64,000 nucleotides of DNA from CAMEON01 sp045128275 (GTDB taxonomy: Bacteria > Bacillota > Clostridia > Oscillospirales > CAG-272). This document shows positions 44,355 to 52,290 of the stretch, piece after piece. The translations under genes were made by a program, and so were the position numbers. The notes below the pieces were generated by a model. It saw only the letters and a list, made by a program, of their open reading frames with translations, was not told where the DNA came from and made no database searches. The DNA is taken from NCBI GenBank assembly GCA_045128275.1, contig JBGVRH010000046.1, positions 62,001 through 126,000 on the forward strand. The letters run 5' to 3'. Positions within the stretch are counted from its first letter, which is position 1, and every line of letters starts with the position of its first letter.

Positions 44355-45176
44355 GTGGAAGCGCTGACTTACCGACTGGAAACCTTCGAAGGCCCCCTTG
44401 ATCTTCTGCTCTCCCTGATCCAGAAGAACAAGGTGGAGATCTCGGATATCCCCATCGCCCTGATCTGCGACCAATACATGGCCTACATCACCGAGGCCGA
44501 GCGGCTGGATATGGATCTGGCCTCGGAATTCATCGTGATGGCCTCCGAGCTGATGCTCATCAAGAGCAAGATGCTCCTTCCCAAGGCCGAGCCCGAGGAG
44601 GAGGATCCCCGTGCCGAGCTGGCCGACGCCCTGCGCAAATACCAGCAGGCCAAGGCGGCCGCTGCCCTTTTGGGGAAGGCTTACCCCACCTTCAGCGGGC
44701 GCATGGTCAAGGACACCGACGAGATATCCGTGGACAAGACCTTTGTGGCCGACCAATCCGTCACCTCCCTGTGCCAGGCGGTGCGCCGCATCATCGCCTA
44801 CCGCGAGGAGCACCCCCAGGCCGACAAGGTGACCTTCACCCCCATGATCGCCAAGCCCATCGTCCCTGTGGAGGCCAAGATCGTGGGAATTCTCCGCCAT
44901 TTCGAAAGAAAAGAGAAGGTGACCATGACCTCCCTCATTGAGGATGCGGTCTCCCTTCCCGATATGATCGCCGTGTTCCTGGGTATTCTGGAGCTGGTCA
45001 AGCTTCGCCGCATTGTGCTGGTGGAGCGGGACGACATTTCCGACTCGGTCTACGGCATTGACTCTGAATTCATCATAGGCGAGGAGCCCGCCGTCCCGGA
45101 GGACTCCGAGCTGATCTCGGATTTCGATATCCTACCCGATTCCAAAAGTGAGGAGGTGAACACCCATGCCGACTGA
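44355..45176 (+). CDS. scpA: Segregation and condensation protein A
   Basis: This 273-residue kleisin of the SMC condensin starts with GTG at 44355 after AAAGGAGCG. LETFEGPLDLLLSLIQKNKVEISDIPIA (about residues 7-34) is the family opening. The middle contains a helical linker, and the C-terminal winged helix begins near 190. It bridges the SMC heads together with ScpB. It overlaps scpB by 11 bp, indicating translational coupling and matched stoichiometry. Confidence 0.95.
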   Translation: MEALTYRLETFEGPLDLLLSLIQKNKVEISDIPIALICDQYMAYITEAERLDMDLASEFIVMASELMLIKSKMLLPKAEPEEEDPRAELADALRKYQQAKAAAALLGKAYPTFSGRMVKDTDEISVDKTFVADQSVTSLCQAVRRIIAYREEHPQADKVTFTPMIAKPIVPVEAKIVGILRHFERKEKVTMTSLIEDAVSLPDMIAVFLGILELVKLRRIVLVERDDISDSVYGIDSEFIIGEEPAVPEDSELISDFDILPDSKSEEVNTHAD

Positions 45177-45816
45177 AAACAAGAAGGACGCCGTCACAGA
45201 AGCGTTAGACTCCATCGAGGCGGTCAAGAAAGCCATCGAGGCCATTCTCTTCGCGGCGGGCTATCCCGTCAAGTACGAGAAGCTCTCGGAGGTCACGGGA
45301 CTTTCCCAGAGAGACCTGCGTGGGCTTGTTGAGAGCATGGCTGCCGAGTACGACGGGCGGGGCATTCAGCTTCTTCTGTACCCCGACACCTGTCAGCTCA
45401 CCACCAAGGAGGTCTTCGCCCCCTACATCCGCGAGGCCCTGGGCATCAAGCGAGGCGGTAACCTTTCGGCCTCCTCCCTGGAGGTGCTGGCCGTGGTTGC
45501 CTACAACCAGCCCGTGACCCGCGCCTACATCGACACGGTGCGCGGCGTGGACAGCTCCTACGCGGTGACCTCCCTTCTGGATAAGGGACTCATCGAGGCG
45601 GTGGGCCGTCTGGACGCCCCCGGCCGTCCCATGCTCTACGGCACCACCGATAAGTTCCTCCGCGTGTTCGGCCTTCGCTCCCTGGCGGATCTGCCCGAGA
45701 CCGAGGCCTTGGACGTGGCCTCCTCCGCGGCGGAGGGGGTGCTGATCGAGGAGGACAAATCCCAGCTCACCATTGATTCCGCCGAAGTGCCCGCCGAAGG
45801 AAAGGAGGAGACCTAA
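45166..45816 (+). CDS. scpB: Segregation and condensation protein B
   Basis: The protein has 216 residues and two winged-helix domains. EAVKKAIEAILFAAGYPVKYEKL opens the first. LSASSLEVLAVVAYNQPVTRAYIDTVRGVDS (about residues 99-130) is the strongest family block. It dimerises on ScpA in the SMC complex. The C-terminal 40 residues are an acidic tail. It is translationally coupled to scpA and ends 1 bp before the DUF2953 gene. Confidence 0.95.
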   Translation: MPTENKKDAVTEALDSIEAVKKAIEAILFAAGYPVKYEKLSEVTGLSQRDLRGLVESMAAEYDGRGIQLLLYPDTCQLTTKEVFAPYIREALGIKRGGNLSASSLEVLAVVAYNQPVTRAYIDTVRGVDSSYAVTSLLDKGLIEAVGRLDAPGRPMLYGTTDKFLRVFGLRSLADLPETEALDVASSAAEGVLIEEDKSQLTIDSAEVPAEGKEET

Positions 45817-46629
45817 ATGCCCGCTCTGATCGTCATAGGGTGCATCATCCTGTTCTTCGTGGTTCTGTTCACGGTACACATCAACGTGCGCATCGCCATG
45901 AGCGACGATATGACCCTGACTCTGAAGGTCTTCGGGATCCCCATCAAGATCCTCCCCAAGAAGCCCAAGACCTACAATCCCAAGGATTATACCTTAAAGA
46001 AGATCCGCAAGCGTGACGCCAAGGCCGCCGAAAAGGCCGCCAAGGCCGCTGAAAAGAAGAAGAAAAAGAAGGCCGAGAAGGAAGCCAAGAAGGCTGAAAA
46101 GGCCGCCGAGGAGGCCAAGCTCACCCCCGAGGAAAAGCAGGCCATCAAGGACAAGAAGAAGGCCTCCCGTCCTCCCATCACCGAGCTGATCCCCCTGGCT
46201 CTGGATGTGGCCAAGCTCTTCTTCTCCCGCTTCTTCGGAAAGATCCACATCCGTGTCATCAAGCTCAACGTCCGCATCGGCGCGGGAGACGCCATGACCG
46301 CCGCCGTGATCTACGGTCTGGCCAACCAGGCGGTGCAGTACACCATGGAGTTCCTCCGTAAGTTCTGCCGCGTGGACAAGTACAGTCAGTCTGATATCCG
46401 CATCGAGCCCGATTTCCTCATTGAGGACATCGCCTTCGCCTTCGATCTCAACGTCCGCGTGACCCTGGGCGGTATGCTGGGCGCGATTTTCAAGGCGGGC
46501 TGGAAGTTTCTCGTGGGCTTTATCAAGATCAAGCCCGATCCCAACCATCCGAAGCCCTCGGTCAAGCCTCCTAAGGCCCCCAAGCCCGAGCCTGCTCCCC
46601 TGCCCGACGCTCCCGAGCCTCGGTCTTAA
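45817..46629 (+). CDS. DUF2953 domain membrane protein
   Basis: The protein has 270 residues. One N-terminal membrane helix (about 3-22) is followed by a Lys/Ala/Glu-rich coiled stretch (about 66-112) and the DUF2953 region (IHIRVIKLNVRIGAGDAMTAAVIYG, about 143-167). A proline/lysine-rich tail ends the protein. DUF2953 genes lie next to gerW/ytfJ in most spore-forming Clostridia, as here, but their role is unknown. The lysine stretch is longer than usual. The start directly follows the scpB stop with AAAGGAGGAG inside scpB. Confidence 0.85.
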   Translation: MPALIVIGCIILFFVVLFTVHINVRIAMSDDMTLTLKVFGIPIKILPKKPKTYNPKDYTLKKIRKRDAKAAEKAAKAAEKKKKKKAEKEAKKAEKAAEEAKLTPEEKQAIKDKKKASRPPITELIPLALDVAKLFFSRFFGKIHIRVIKLNVRIGAGDAMTAAVIYGLANQAVQYTMEFLRKFCRVDKYSQSDIRIEPDFLIEDIAFAFDLNVRVTLGGMLGAIFKAGWKFLVGFIKIKPDPNHPKPSVKPPKAPKPEPAPLPDAPEPRS

Positions 46630-46687
46630 TTCCCCTGTTCCCCATTTATAAAATAAAAATACGTAAATAAAGAAAGGAAACACCATC

Positions 46688-47101
46688 ATGTCCACCAACG
46701 AAACCAAGCTGCAAGACGTAATCCAGACCTCCCTTCAGAACATCAAGACTCTGATCGACACCAACACCATCATCGGTACCCCCATCACCCACCCCTCGGG
46801 CACCGTCATCATCCCCGTCTCCAAGGTCGCTATGGCCTATGCCACCGGCGGTCTGGACTACGTGGGTAAGACCGACCCCAACGCCAAGCCCGTGAACTTC
46901 GGCGCAGGCGGCGGCACCGGCCTGACCCTCCAGCCCATCGGCTTCCTGGTGATCAACGCCGCCGGTGAGGTGGAGATGCTCAACGTGGGCGTCAAGAACC
47001 CCTCCGATCCCATCGAGCAGATCGCCGATATCATCGAGCGCTCCCCCGAGATCATCGCCCGCGTCAAGGCTCTGCTGGGCAAGGACAAGGTCGAGGAGTA
47101 A
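46688..47101 (+). CDS. ytfJ: GerW family sporulation protein (YtfJ)
   Basis: The protein has 137 residues. The TIIGTPITHPSGTVIIPVSKVAMAYATGG region (about 26-54) and the glycine-rich NFGAGGGTGLTLQPIGFLVI block (about 68-88) are the hallmark of YtfJ/GerW. In Bacillus it is a forespore protein needed for germination with L-alanine. It lies in the conserved scpB-DUF2953-ytfJ-dacF order. The leader 46630-46687 is AT-rich and contains AAAGGAAAC; no sigma-A promoter is clear, and a sporulation sigma factor is likely. Confidence 0.93.
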   Translation: MSTNETKLQDVIQTSLQNIKTLIDTNTIIGTPITHPSGTVIIPVSKVAMAYATGGLDYVGKTDPNAKPVNFGAGGGTGLTLQPIGFLVINAAGEVEMLNVGVKNPSDPIEQIADIIERSPEIIARVKALLGKDKVEE

Positions 47102-47211
47102 TTTCTTCCCGTAGTTCGTGATCCTGTCCTCCTGCTCGGACAGGTGTCATAAAGCCTCCCGTCCCGCCGTATAGTGTGGTATACCATGCTTGTACCACGG
47201 AGGGACGGGAG

Positions 47212-48489
47212 ATGCGCCATACCAACCACACTCATCATACACGGCTCCTGCGGGCGGCGTTTGCCACGATGGCAACGGTGCTCTTGTTTTTGACGGTCGC
47301 GGGGGTCTTTTTTCCTGTTGTTCCTCTCGCCCGGGAGGGTGTCCCCACCGCGGCGGGACTGTCACCCGACCAAAGCGGCTCGGTGGTGATCCCTGCGGGA
47401 GACGCTTCCCTGCCTGTCGCGCTGACGGGGGTCAACGCCCGCGCCGCTGTGCTGATGGAGGCGGGCTCGGGGAACGTGATCTTCGGACAGAACGAGAATG
47501 CCCGCTTGCCCATGGCCTCCACCACCAAGATCATGACGGCTCTGGTGGCTCTGGAGGCGTTGCCTTTGGATACACCCGTCAAGATCACCGCCGAATCCGT
47601 GGGGGTGGAGGGATCCTCCATCTATCTTGTGGAGGGGGAGGTGCTGACTCTGGAGCAGCTGCTCTACGCCCTGCTTCTGGAGTCCGCCAACGATGCCGCT
47701 TCGGCTATCGCGGTGGCGGTTTCGGGGAGCGTGGAGGAATTTGCCGAGCGCATGAACCGAAAGGCTTCCGAGCTGGGGCTGACGGATACCCATTTCGTCA
47801 ATCCCCACGGGCTGGATCATGAAGATCACTACACCACGGCCTATGAGCTGGCGGTCATCACCCGGGCGGCTTTGGAGAACGAGATCTTCCGCGCCATCTG
47901 CGCCACCGAGCGAAAGACCATTCCCCTTCACGGCACCGAGGGGGTGCGGCTGCTTCTGAATCACAATAAGCTTCTGGGCAGCTACGAGGGCTGTATCGGG
48001 GTCAAGACGGGGTTCACCAAGAAGACAGGACGGTGTCTGGTCTCCGCCGCAAAGCGGGATGGAGTCACCCTCATCGCCGTCACCCTGAACGCCCCCGACG
48101 ATTGGCGGGATCACGCCGCCATGCTGGACTACGGCTTTGGCCTGTATGAGACGATTCCGCTCTGCGAGGCGGGATTCTTCTCGGCTCCTCTGTGGCTGGT
48201 GTCGGGCACCCAGGAGTACGTTATGGCGGAGAACACCGACTCCCTCGCCGTGACTCTGCGGCGGGATCACGGCCCCATCCGCTGTGTGGTGGAGCTTCCC
48301 CGCTTTGCCTTCGCCCCTGTGCGGGCGGAGGAGACCGTGGGTTCTCTGCGCTTCTTTGAGGAGGCGCGGGACGGCACCAAACGGGAGCTGGGGGCAGTAC
48401 CGCTGAAGGCGGCCTACGGAGTGGAGGCGGTCACTTACCCGCAAGGCTTTTGGGAGCGGTTGCTTGCTCTCTTTCAAAAAAAGAATTGA
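47212..48489 (+). CDS. dacF: D-alanyl-D-alanine carboxypeptidase (DacF-like, S11 family)
   Basis: The protein has 425 residues with an N-terminal signal anchor (about 11-32). The three penicillin-binding motifs are STTK (about 103-106), SAND (about 162-165) and KTG (about 265-267). A C-terminal PBP5-like beta domain follows. It trims the terminal D-alanine of peptidoglycan; DacF acts in spore cortex or vegetative wall. An in-frame ATG 12 codons earlier is less likely than 47212, which has AGGGACGGGAG. It sits in the conserved cluster after ytfJ, with a CCTGTCC/GGACAGG hairpin (47124-47145) in the gap. Confidence 0.93.
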   Translation: MRHTNHTHHTRLLRAAFATMATVLLFLTVAGVFFPVVPLAREGVPTAAGLSPDQSGSVVIPAGDASLPVALTGVNARAAVLMEAGSGNVIFGQNENARLPMASTTKIMTALVALEALPLDTPVKITAESVGVEGSSIYLVEGEVLTLEQLLYALLLESANDAASAIAVAVSGSVEEFAERMNRKASELGLTDTHFVNPHGLDHEDHYTTAYELAVITRAALENEIFRAICATERKTIPLHGTEGVRLLLNHNKLLGSYEGCIGVKTGFTKKTGRCLVSAAKRDGVTLIAVTLNAPDDWRDHAAMLDYGFGLYETIPLCEAGFFSAPLWLVSGTQEYVMAENTDSLAVTLRRDHGPIRCVVELPRFAFAPVRAEETVGSLRFFEEARDGTKRELGAVPLKAAYGVEAVTYPQGFWERLLALFQKKN

Positions 48490-48509
48490 CACAAAAAGGA
48501 AATTTTGAT

Positions 48510-49235
48510 ATGGAACCCATTCGCATTTCCAAATATTTCACCGACTGCGGGGTCATGTCCCGCCGTGCCGCCGACACCGCCGTGGAGCGGGGGGAGGTCA
48601 AGGTCAACGGAGTCACCGCCGTTCTGGGACAGAAGGTGGATCCCGACACCGACACCGTGACCTGGAAGGGCAAGAAGATTATCCTGCCCGCCAAGCCCGC
48701 CAAGACGGTGATCATGCTCAACAAGCCCCGCGGCTATCTCACCACCCTGTCGGATGACAAGGGACGGCACACCGTGGCCGAGCTGGTGGCCGATGCGGGG
48801 GTGCGCCTGTACCCTGTGGGGCGGTTGGATATGGATTCCGACGGTCTGCTCCTCCTCACCAACGACGGCGATCTGGCCAACAAGCTGGCCCACCCCTCCC
48901 ATGAGGTGAAGAAGGTCTACCTGGCCTACGTGGAGGGCAACGTCACCGCCGAGCAGATGACGGGCATGACCCGCCCCATAGAGATCGACGGCAAGATGAC
49001 CTCCCCCGCCGAGGTACGCAAGGCCGCCTTCAACGGGTTCGAGACCGCTCTGGAGGTCACCATCCACGACGGCCGTAACCGCCAGGTGCGCCGACTGTGC
49101 GAGCGGGAGGGGCTGTACGTCCGCAAGCTGACCCGAGTGGCCGAGGGGCCTCTGCTCCTGGGGGATCTGGACGAGGGCAAGTGGCGCCGTCTCACCGCTT
49201 CTGAGGTTCGCAAGCTCAAGGGAAGCCACAACTGA
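48510..49235 (+). CDS. rluB: RsuA/RluB-family rRNA pseudouridine synthase
   Basis: The protein has 241 residues. An S4 RNA-binding domain (IRISKYFTDCGVMSRRAAD, about residues 4-22) precedes the catalytic domain with GRLDMDSDGLLLLTNDGDL (about 109-127; catalytic aspartate in RLD). KVYLAYVEG and GRNRQVRRL complete the family set. It should make pseudouridine 2605 in 23S rRNA. The start at 48510 lies 20 bp after dacF; an AAAGGAAA site precedes it. This order after dacF is common in Clostridia. Confidence 0.93.
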   Translation: MEPIRISKYFTDCGVMSRRAADTAVERGEVKVNGVTAVLGQKVDPDTDTVTWKGKKIILPAKPAKTVIMLNKPRGYLTTLSDDKGRHTVAELVADAGVRLYPVGRLDMDSDGLLLLTNDGDLANKLAHPSHEVKKVYLAYVEGNVTAEQMTGMTRPIEIDGKMTSPAEVRKAAFNGFETALEVTIHDGRNRQVRRLCEREGLYVRKLTRVAEGPLLLGDLDEGKWRRLTASEVRKLKGSHN

Positions 49236-49256
49236 CACCGAGAAAGGAATTTCATC

Positions 49257-49679
49257 ATGCTGGAAGTATTACCCATTCAGACCAAGACCGAGCAGGCGGA
49301 GATCTGCGCCCGCGCAGGGGTCGCTTTTCAGGAAAACGATATGGCGTACCGCGCCTCGGTGGACGGGGAGCTGACCGCCGTCTGCCAGTTCTGCATGGAC
49401 GCGGAGGGCGGCCATATCCATACTCTCGCCATGCTCAAGGACAGAGAATTCTCCGACCGCGACCGCATCGAGTCCCTCTTCGTCACGGGCCGCGCCGCCA
49501 TGAATTTCATCGACCTCTGCGGCGTCCACAAGGCCTACTTTGAGGACGAGGCCTTCGAGAGCGAGGGCATGATCAAGTCCATCGGCTTTTCAAAGCTGGA
49601 GGACGGACGGTGGTTCGTGGATCTCACCGACTTCTTCGTGGAGCCCTGCCAGCACGGGCATGGGCTGAAGAAGGAATAA
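49257..49679 (+). CDS. Conserved small protein of unknown function (weak GNAT-like pattern)
   Basis: The 140-residue soluble protein contains DMAYRASVDGELTAVCQFCMD and HIHTLAMLKD. The alternation of strands and helices recalls a GNAT acetyltransferase, but the CoA-binding loop is not visible. It starts 21 bp after rluB with GAAAGGAAT, so it is probably in the same operon. Its function is not known. Confidence 0.6.
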   Translation: MLEVLPIQTKTEQAEICARAGVAFQENDMAYRASVDGELTAVCQFCMDAEGGHIHTLAMLKDREFSDRDRIESLFVTGRAAMNFIDLCGVHKAYFEDEAFESEGMIKSIGFSKLEDGRWFVDLTDFFVEPCQHGHGLKKE

Positions 49680-49701
49680 GCTGTTTTCAACGCATTCTCC
49701 C

Positions 49702-49759
49702 TTGACAGGGACGCATCTATATGATATAATGGCATTATCGAGACAATCGGTAATGCCAT
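49702..49759 (+). promoter_or_regulatory. Sigma-A promoter with overlapping 31-bp operator-like dyad (MBL lipoprotein 1)
   Basis: TTGACA (49702-49707), 17-bp spacer, TATAAT (49725-49730). A dyad of 13-bp arms around a 5-bp centre (ATGGCATTATCGA...TCGGTAATGCCAT, 49729-49759) overlaps the end of the -10 and the start point. The same arrangement occurs at 52210-52267. The T-run after the dyad would also allow a terminator, but most of the 5' arm is upstream of the expected start point, which favours an operator. Confidence 0.75.
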
Positions 49760-49781
49760 TATTTTTTGAAAGGAATCTACC

Positions 49782-52196
49782 ATGAAGCACACCGCTCTGC
49801 GTTTTCTGATCGCTTCCCTGCTCATCCTCGTCATGGCTCTGCCCCTGTTCGCCTGCGACAAGGGGAATACCCCCGACGAGACCACCCTGCCTGCCGACAC
49901 CACGGACACGCCTGCCGAGACCCCCACCGAACAGCCTACCGAGACCCCTACGGAGGAGCCCACGGAGGAGGTCACCGAGCCCGAGGCGCCTCTGCCCACC
50001 GAGATCACCCTCCCTGAGGCATACACGACCGCCGACATCGTCTACGAGTGTGAAGACGGCTCCGTGGTCTACTCCTATAACGGCAAGACCGCCAAGGACT
50101 TTGAGGCGGTGACGGCCCACTATACGAGTGGAGGCTACAAGCAGTACAGCTCCATCATCCAGGGCGAGAATCCCGCCGCCACCTTCGTAGGCGACGGTCC
50201 CATGGCTCATATCTACTGGATCAAGGCCACGGGAGAGCTGAGCATCGCCATCTCGGCCGACGCTGCCCACACCCTGCCTCCCATGACCCCCGCCGCCACC
50301 GACGGCGAGTACGAATGCAACGTGGCGCAGATGAAGGATACCCAGAACTTCATCGGCATGGGCTACGTCATTCAGCTGAAGGACGGCTCCTTCATCGTCT
50401 ACGACGGCTCCTACGCCAACCAGACCTCCACCATCGTCCGTTACATCACGAACGCATGGAAGGGTGAGGGCAAGCCCACCGTCCGCGCGTGGGTGCTGAC
50501 TCATTCCCACAACGATCACTACCCCGCCTTTGAGGAATTCGCCAACAACAAGCGCTTCCGCGATCAGATCACGGTGGAGCACGTCATCGTCTCCCCTCTG
50601 AACGACGAGAGGTTCGCTCTCAACGATGTGGAGGAGTTCTACCTCAGCACCAAGTTCTGGGACGATGTGAAGAATCTGGAGGGTGCCAAGGTGGTCTTCG
50701 CCCACACGGGCATGAACTTCACCTTCTGTAATCTGGATATGGAGATCCTCTACACCCCCGAGAACGGCTACAAGACCGCCACCTCGGTGGGCAACTTCAA
50801 CAACACCAGTATCGTCTCCCGCCTGTACGCCGAGGGCTACTCGGCTATGTTTACGGGTGACGTCAGCAACGTGGGCGTGGATTTCCTCATGAACGCCTAC
50901 GGGGACTACCTGAAGAGCGATATGTGTCAGGTCTCCCACCACGGTGTGGAGGGTGAGTACATCCTGCCCTTCTACGACACCGTCAAGGCTCCCATCCTCT
51001 TCTACCCCGCCTCCCTCGCGCTGTACGATATGACCGAGGCCGCCTACAGCCCCAAGGTGCATATCGCCCTGGAGAAGCGGGACTACGTCAAGGAGATCCT
51101 CATCCACCAGATCAGCCAGTTCACCCGCGCGTGGGGCACCACCTTCCCTGCCGACGCTACGCTGAATATGCACGGCTACAACCCTCCCGAGATCCGCTAT
51201 GAGGGACAAAACGATATCCCCGAGTCCGACCGTCTGACCGTGAACAAGAGGGTCTTCAAGGTGGGTGAACCCATCATGATCACCGCTGTCGGTGACGGCT
51301 ACGACTGGGTGGGTATCTTCGACAAGCCCAACACCATCAGCGGCGCGTACCGTTGGTGGAGACTCCACGACAACGACGACGAGGACTACCCCGTTGCCCC
51401 CGCAGGCACGCCCTTCGACGCGCTGACACAGCCCGCCGACAGAACCAACGGTGAGATCCCCGCCGGCACGTGGTACATCGTCCTCATCGACGAGGACAAC
51501 GGCGCCGTAGGCGTGGGCTCCGTGACCATCGCCATCGTTGAGGATATCCCCGTGGCCGATCCGCTGGCTCCCTCCATCCACGTGACCTTCGACGGCGCCG
51601 CCGAGGACGCCTGCGGAAACACCACCGTCAAGACCCACGGCAACGCCGTCTACGAGGAGGGCGTCAAGGGGCAGGGCGCTGTGGTCGGCACCGACTACTT
51701 CTCCATCCTCGGCTACGATCCCGATAACAAGAGCTTCACCATCTCGGTCTGGGCCAAGGTGAAGAGCATCACGGGTGATCCCGCTCTCTTCGCCACCAAG
51801 GAATGGGCCAGCGGCTCTTACAAGGGATTTGCGCTGGGCATCGACGGCACGAGCAACCTCCATGCCAACATCGGTGACGGCTCTCACCGCGTGGACATTA
51901 AGCCCGACCTGCCCTCCGGTGTGCTGAACGAGTGGGTTCACTACACCCTCGTCGTGGATCGCATGGCAGGCGAGATGAAGGTCAGCATCAACTTCGGCGC
52001 GTTCAAGACCGTGTCCATCCCCGCCAATCTCATCAACGCTCCCTACGGCGGTGAGGGCGCGCTGTTCATCGGTCAGGACGCCACGGGCAACTACCAGCAC
52101 GGCAAGATGACCGTCACGGTGGACGAGTTCATGGTATTTGACCACGCCCTGAATTCCGAGGATCTTTCCAAGCTGGCCGAAAGCTACGGGAAATAA
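49782..52196 (+). CDS. Metallo-beta-lactamase-fold lipoprotein with C-terminal LamG domain
   Basis: The 804-residue protein starts with a lipoprotein signal peptide (MKHTALRFLIASLLILVMAL...LPLFAC; lipid-modified Cys 25). A Thr/Glu/Pro-rich wall-spanning linker (about 28-72) follows. The MBL-fold domain has THSHNDHYP (HxHxDH, about 243-251), FTGDV (aspartate ligand) and VSHHG (histidine ligand), as in ComEC/Rec2-like hydrolases. A beta domain (VFKVGEPIMITAVGDGYDWVG) lies near 490. The last 210 residues form a LamG/concanavalin-like jelly roll (FDGAAEDACGNTTVKTHGNA). It is likely an exported hydrolase of a polymer or phosphoester; the substrate is unknown. A shorter paralogue follows. Confidence 0.82.
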   Translation: MKHTALRFLIASLLILVMALPLFACDKGNTPDETTLPADTTDTPAETPTEQPTETPTEEPTEEVTEPEAPLPTEITLPEAYTTADIVYECEDGSVVYSYNGKTAKDFEAVTAHYTSGGYKQYSSIIQGENPAATFVGDGPMAHIYWIKATGELSIAISADAAHTLPPMTPAATDGEYECNVAQMKDTQNFIGMGYVIQLKDGSFIVYDGSYANQTSTIVRYITNAWKGEGKPTVRAWVLTHSHNDHYPAFEEFANNKRFRDQITVEHVIVSPLNDERFALNDVEEFYLSTKFWDDVKNLEGAKVVFAHTGMNFTFCNLDMEILYTPENGYKTATSVGNFNNTSIVSRLYAEGYSAMFTGDVSNVGVDFLMNAYGDYLKSDMCQVSHHGVEGEYILPFYDTVKAPILFYPASLALYDMTEAAYSPKVHIALEKRDYVKEILIHQISQFTRAWGTTFPADATLNMHGYNPPEIRYEGQNDIPESDRLTVNKRVFKVGEPIMITAVGDGYDWVGIFDKPNTISGAYRWWRLHDNDDEDYPVAPAGTPFDALTQPADRTNGEIPAGTWYIVLIDEDNGAVGVGSVTIAIVEDIPVADPLAPSIHVTFDGAAEDACGNTTVKTHGNAVYEEGVKGQGAVVGTDYFSILGYDPDNKSFTISVWAKVKSITGDPALFATKEWASGSYKGFALGIDGTSNLHANIGDGSHRVDIKPDLPSGVLNEWVHYTLVVDRMAGEMKVSINFGAFKTVSIPANLINAPYGGEGALFIGQDATGNYQHGKMTVTVDEFMVFDHALNSEDLSKLAESYGK

Positions 52197-52209
52197 AAAC
52201 TCATCCGTA

Positions 52210-52267
52210 TTGACAAGCACCCCATTCTATGATATAATGGCATTATCGAGATAATCGGTAATGCCAT
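52210..52267 (+). promoter_or_regulatory. Sigma-A promoter with overlapping operator-like dyad (MBL lipoprotein 2)
   Basis: TTGACA (52210-52215), 17-bp spacer, TATAAT (52233-52238). The dyad 52237-52267 has the same arms as 49729-49759, with centre GATAA instead of GACAA. The -35 to -10 spacer sequences differ between the two copies, so the dyad is more conserved than the spacer. Confidence 0.75.
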
Positions 52268-52290
52268 TATTTTTTGAAAGGAATCTGACC

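Noticed and set aside
49729..49767. Transcription attenuator in front of the MBL lipoprotein
   Set aside because: The dyad plus T-run looks like a terminator, but the first arm begins inside the -10, so little of it would be transcribed. An operator explains it better. A start point further upstream would reopen the case.
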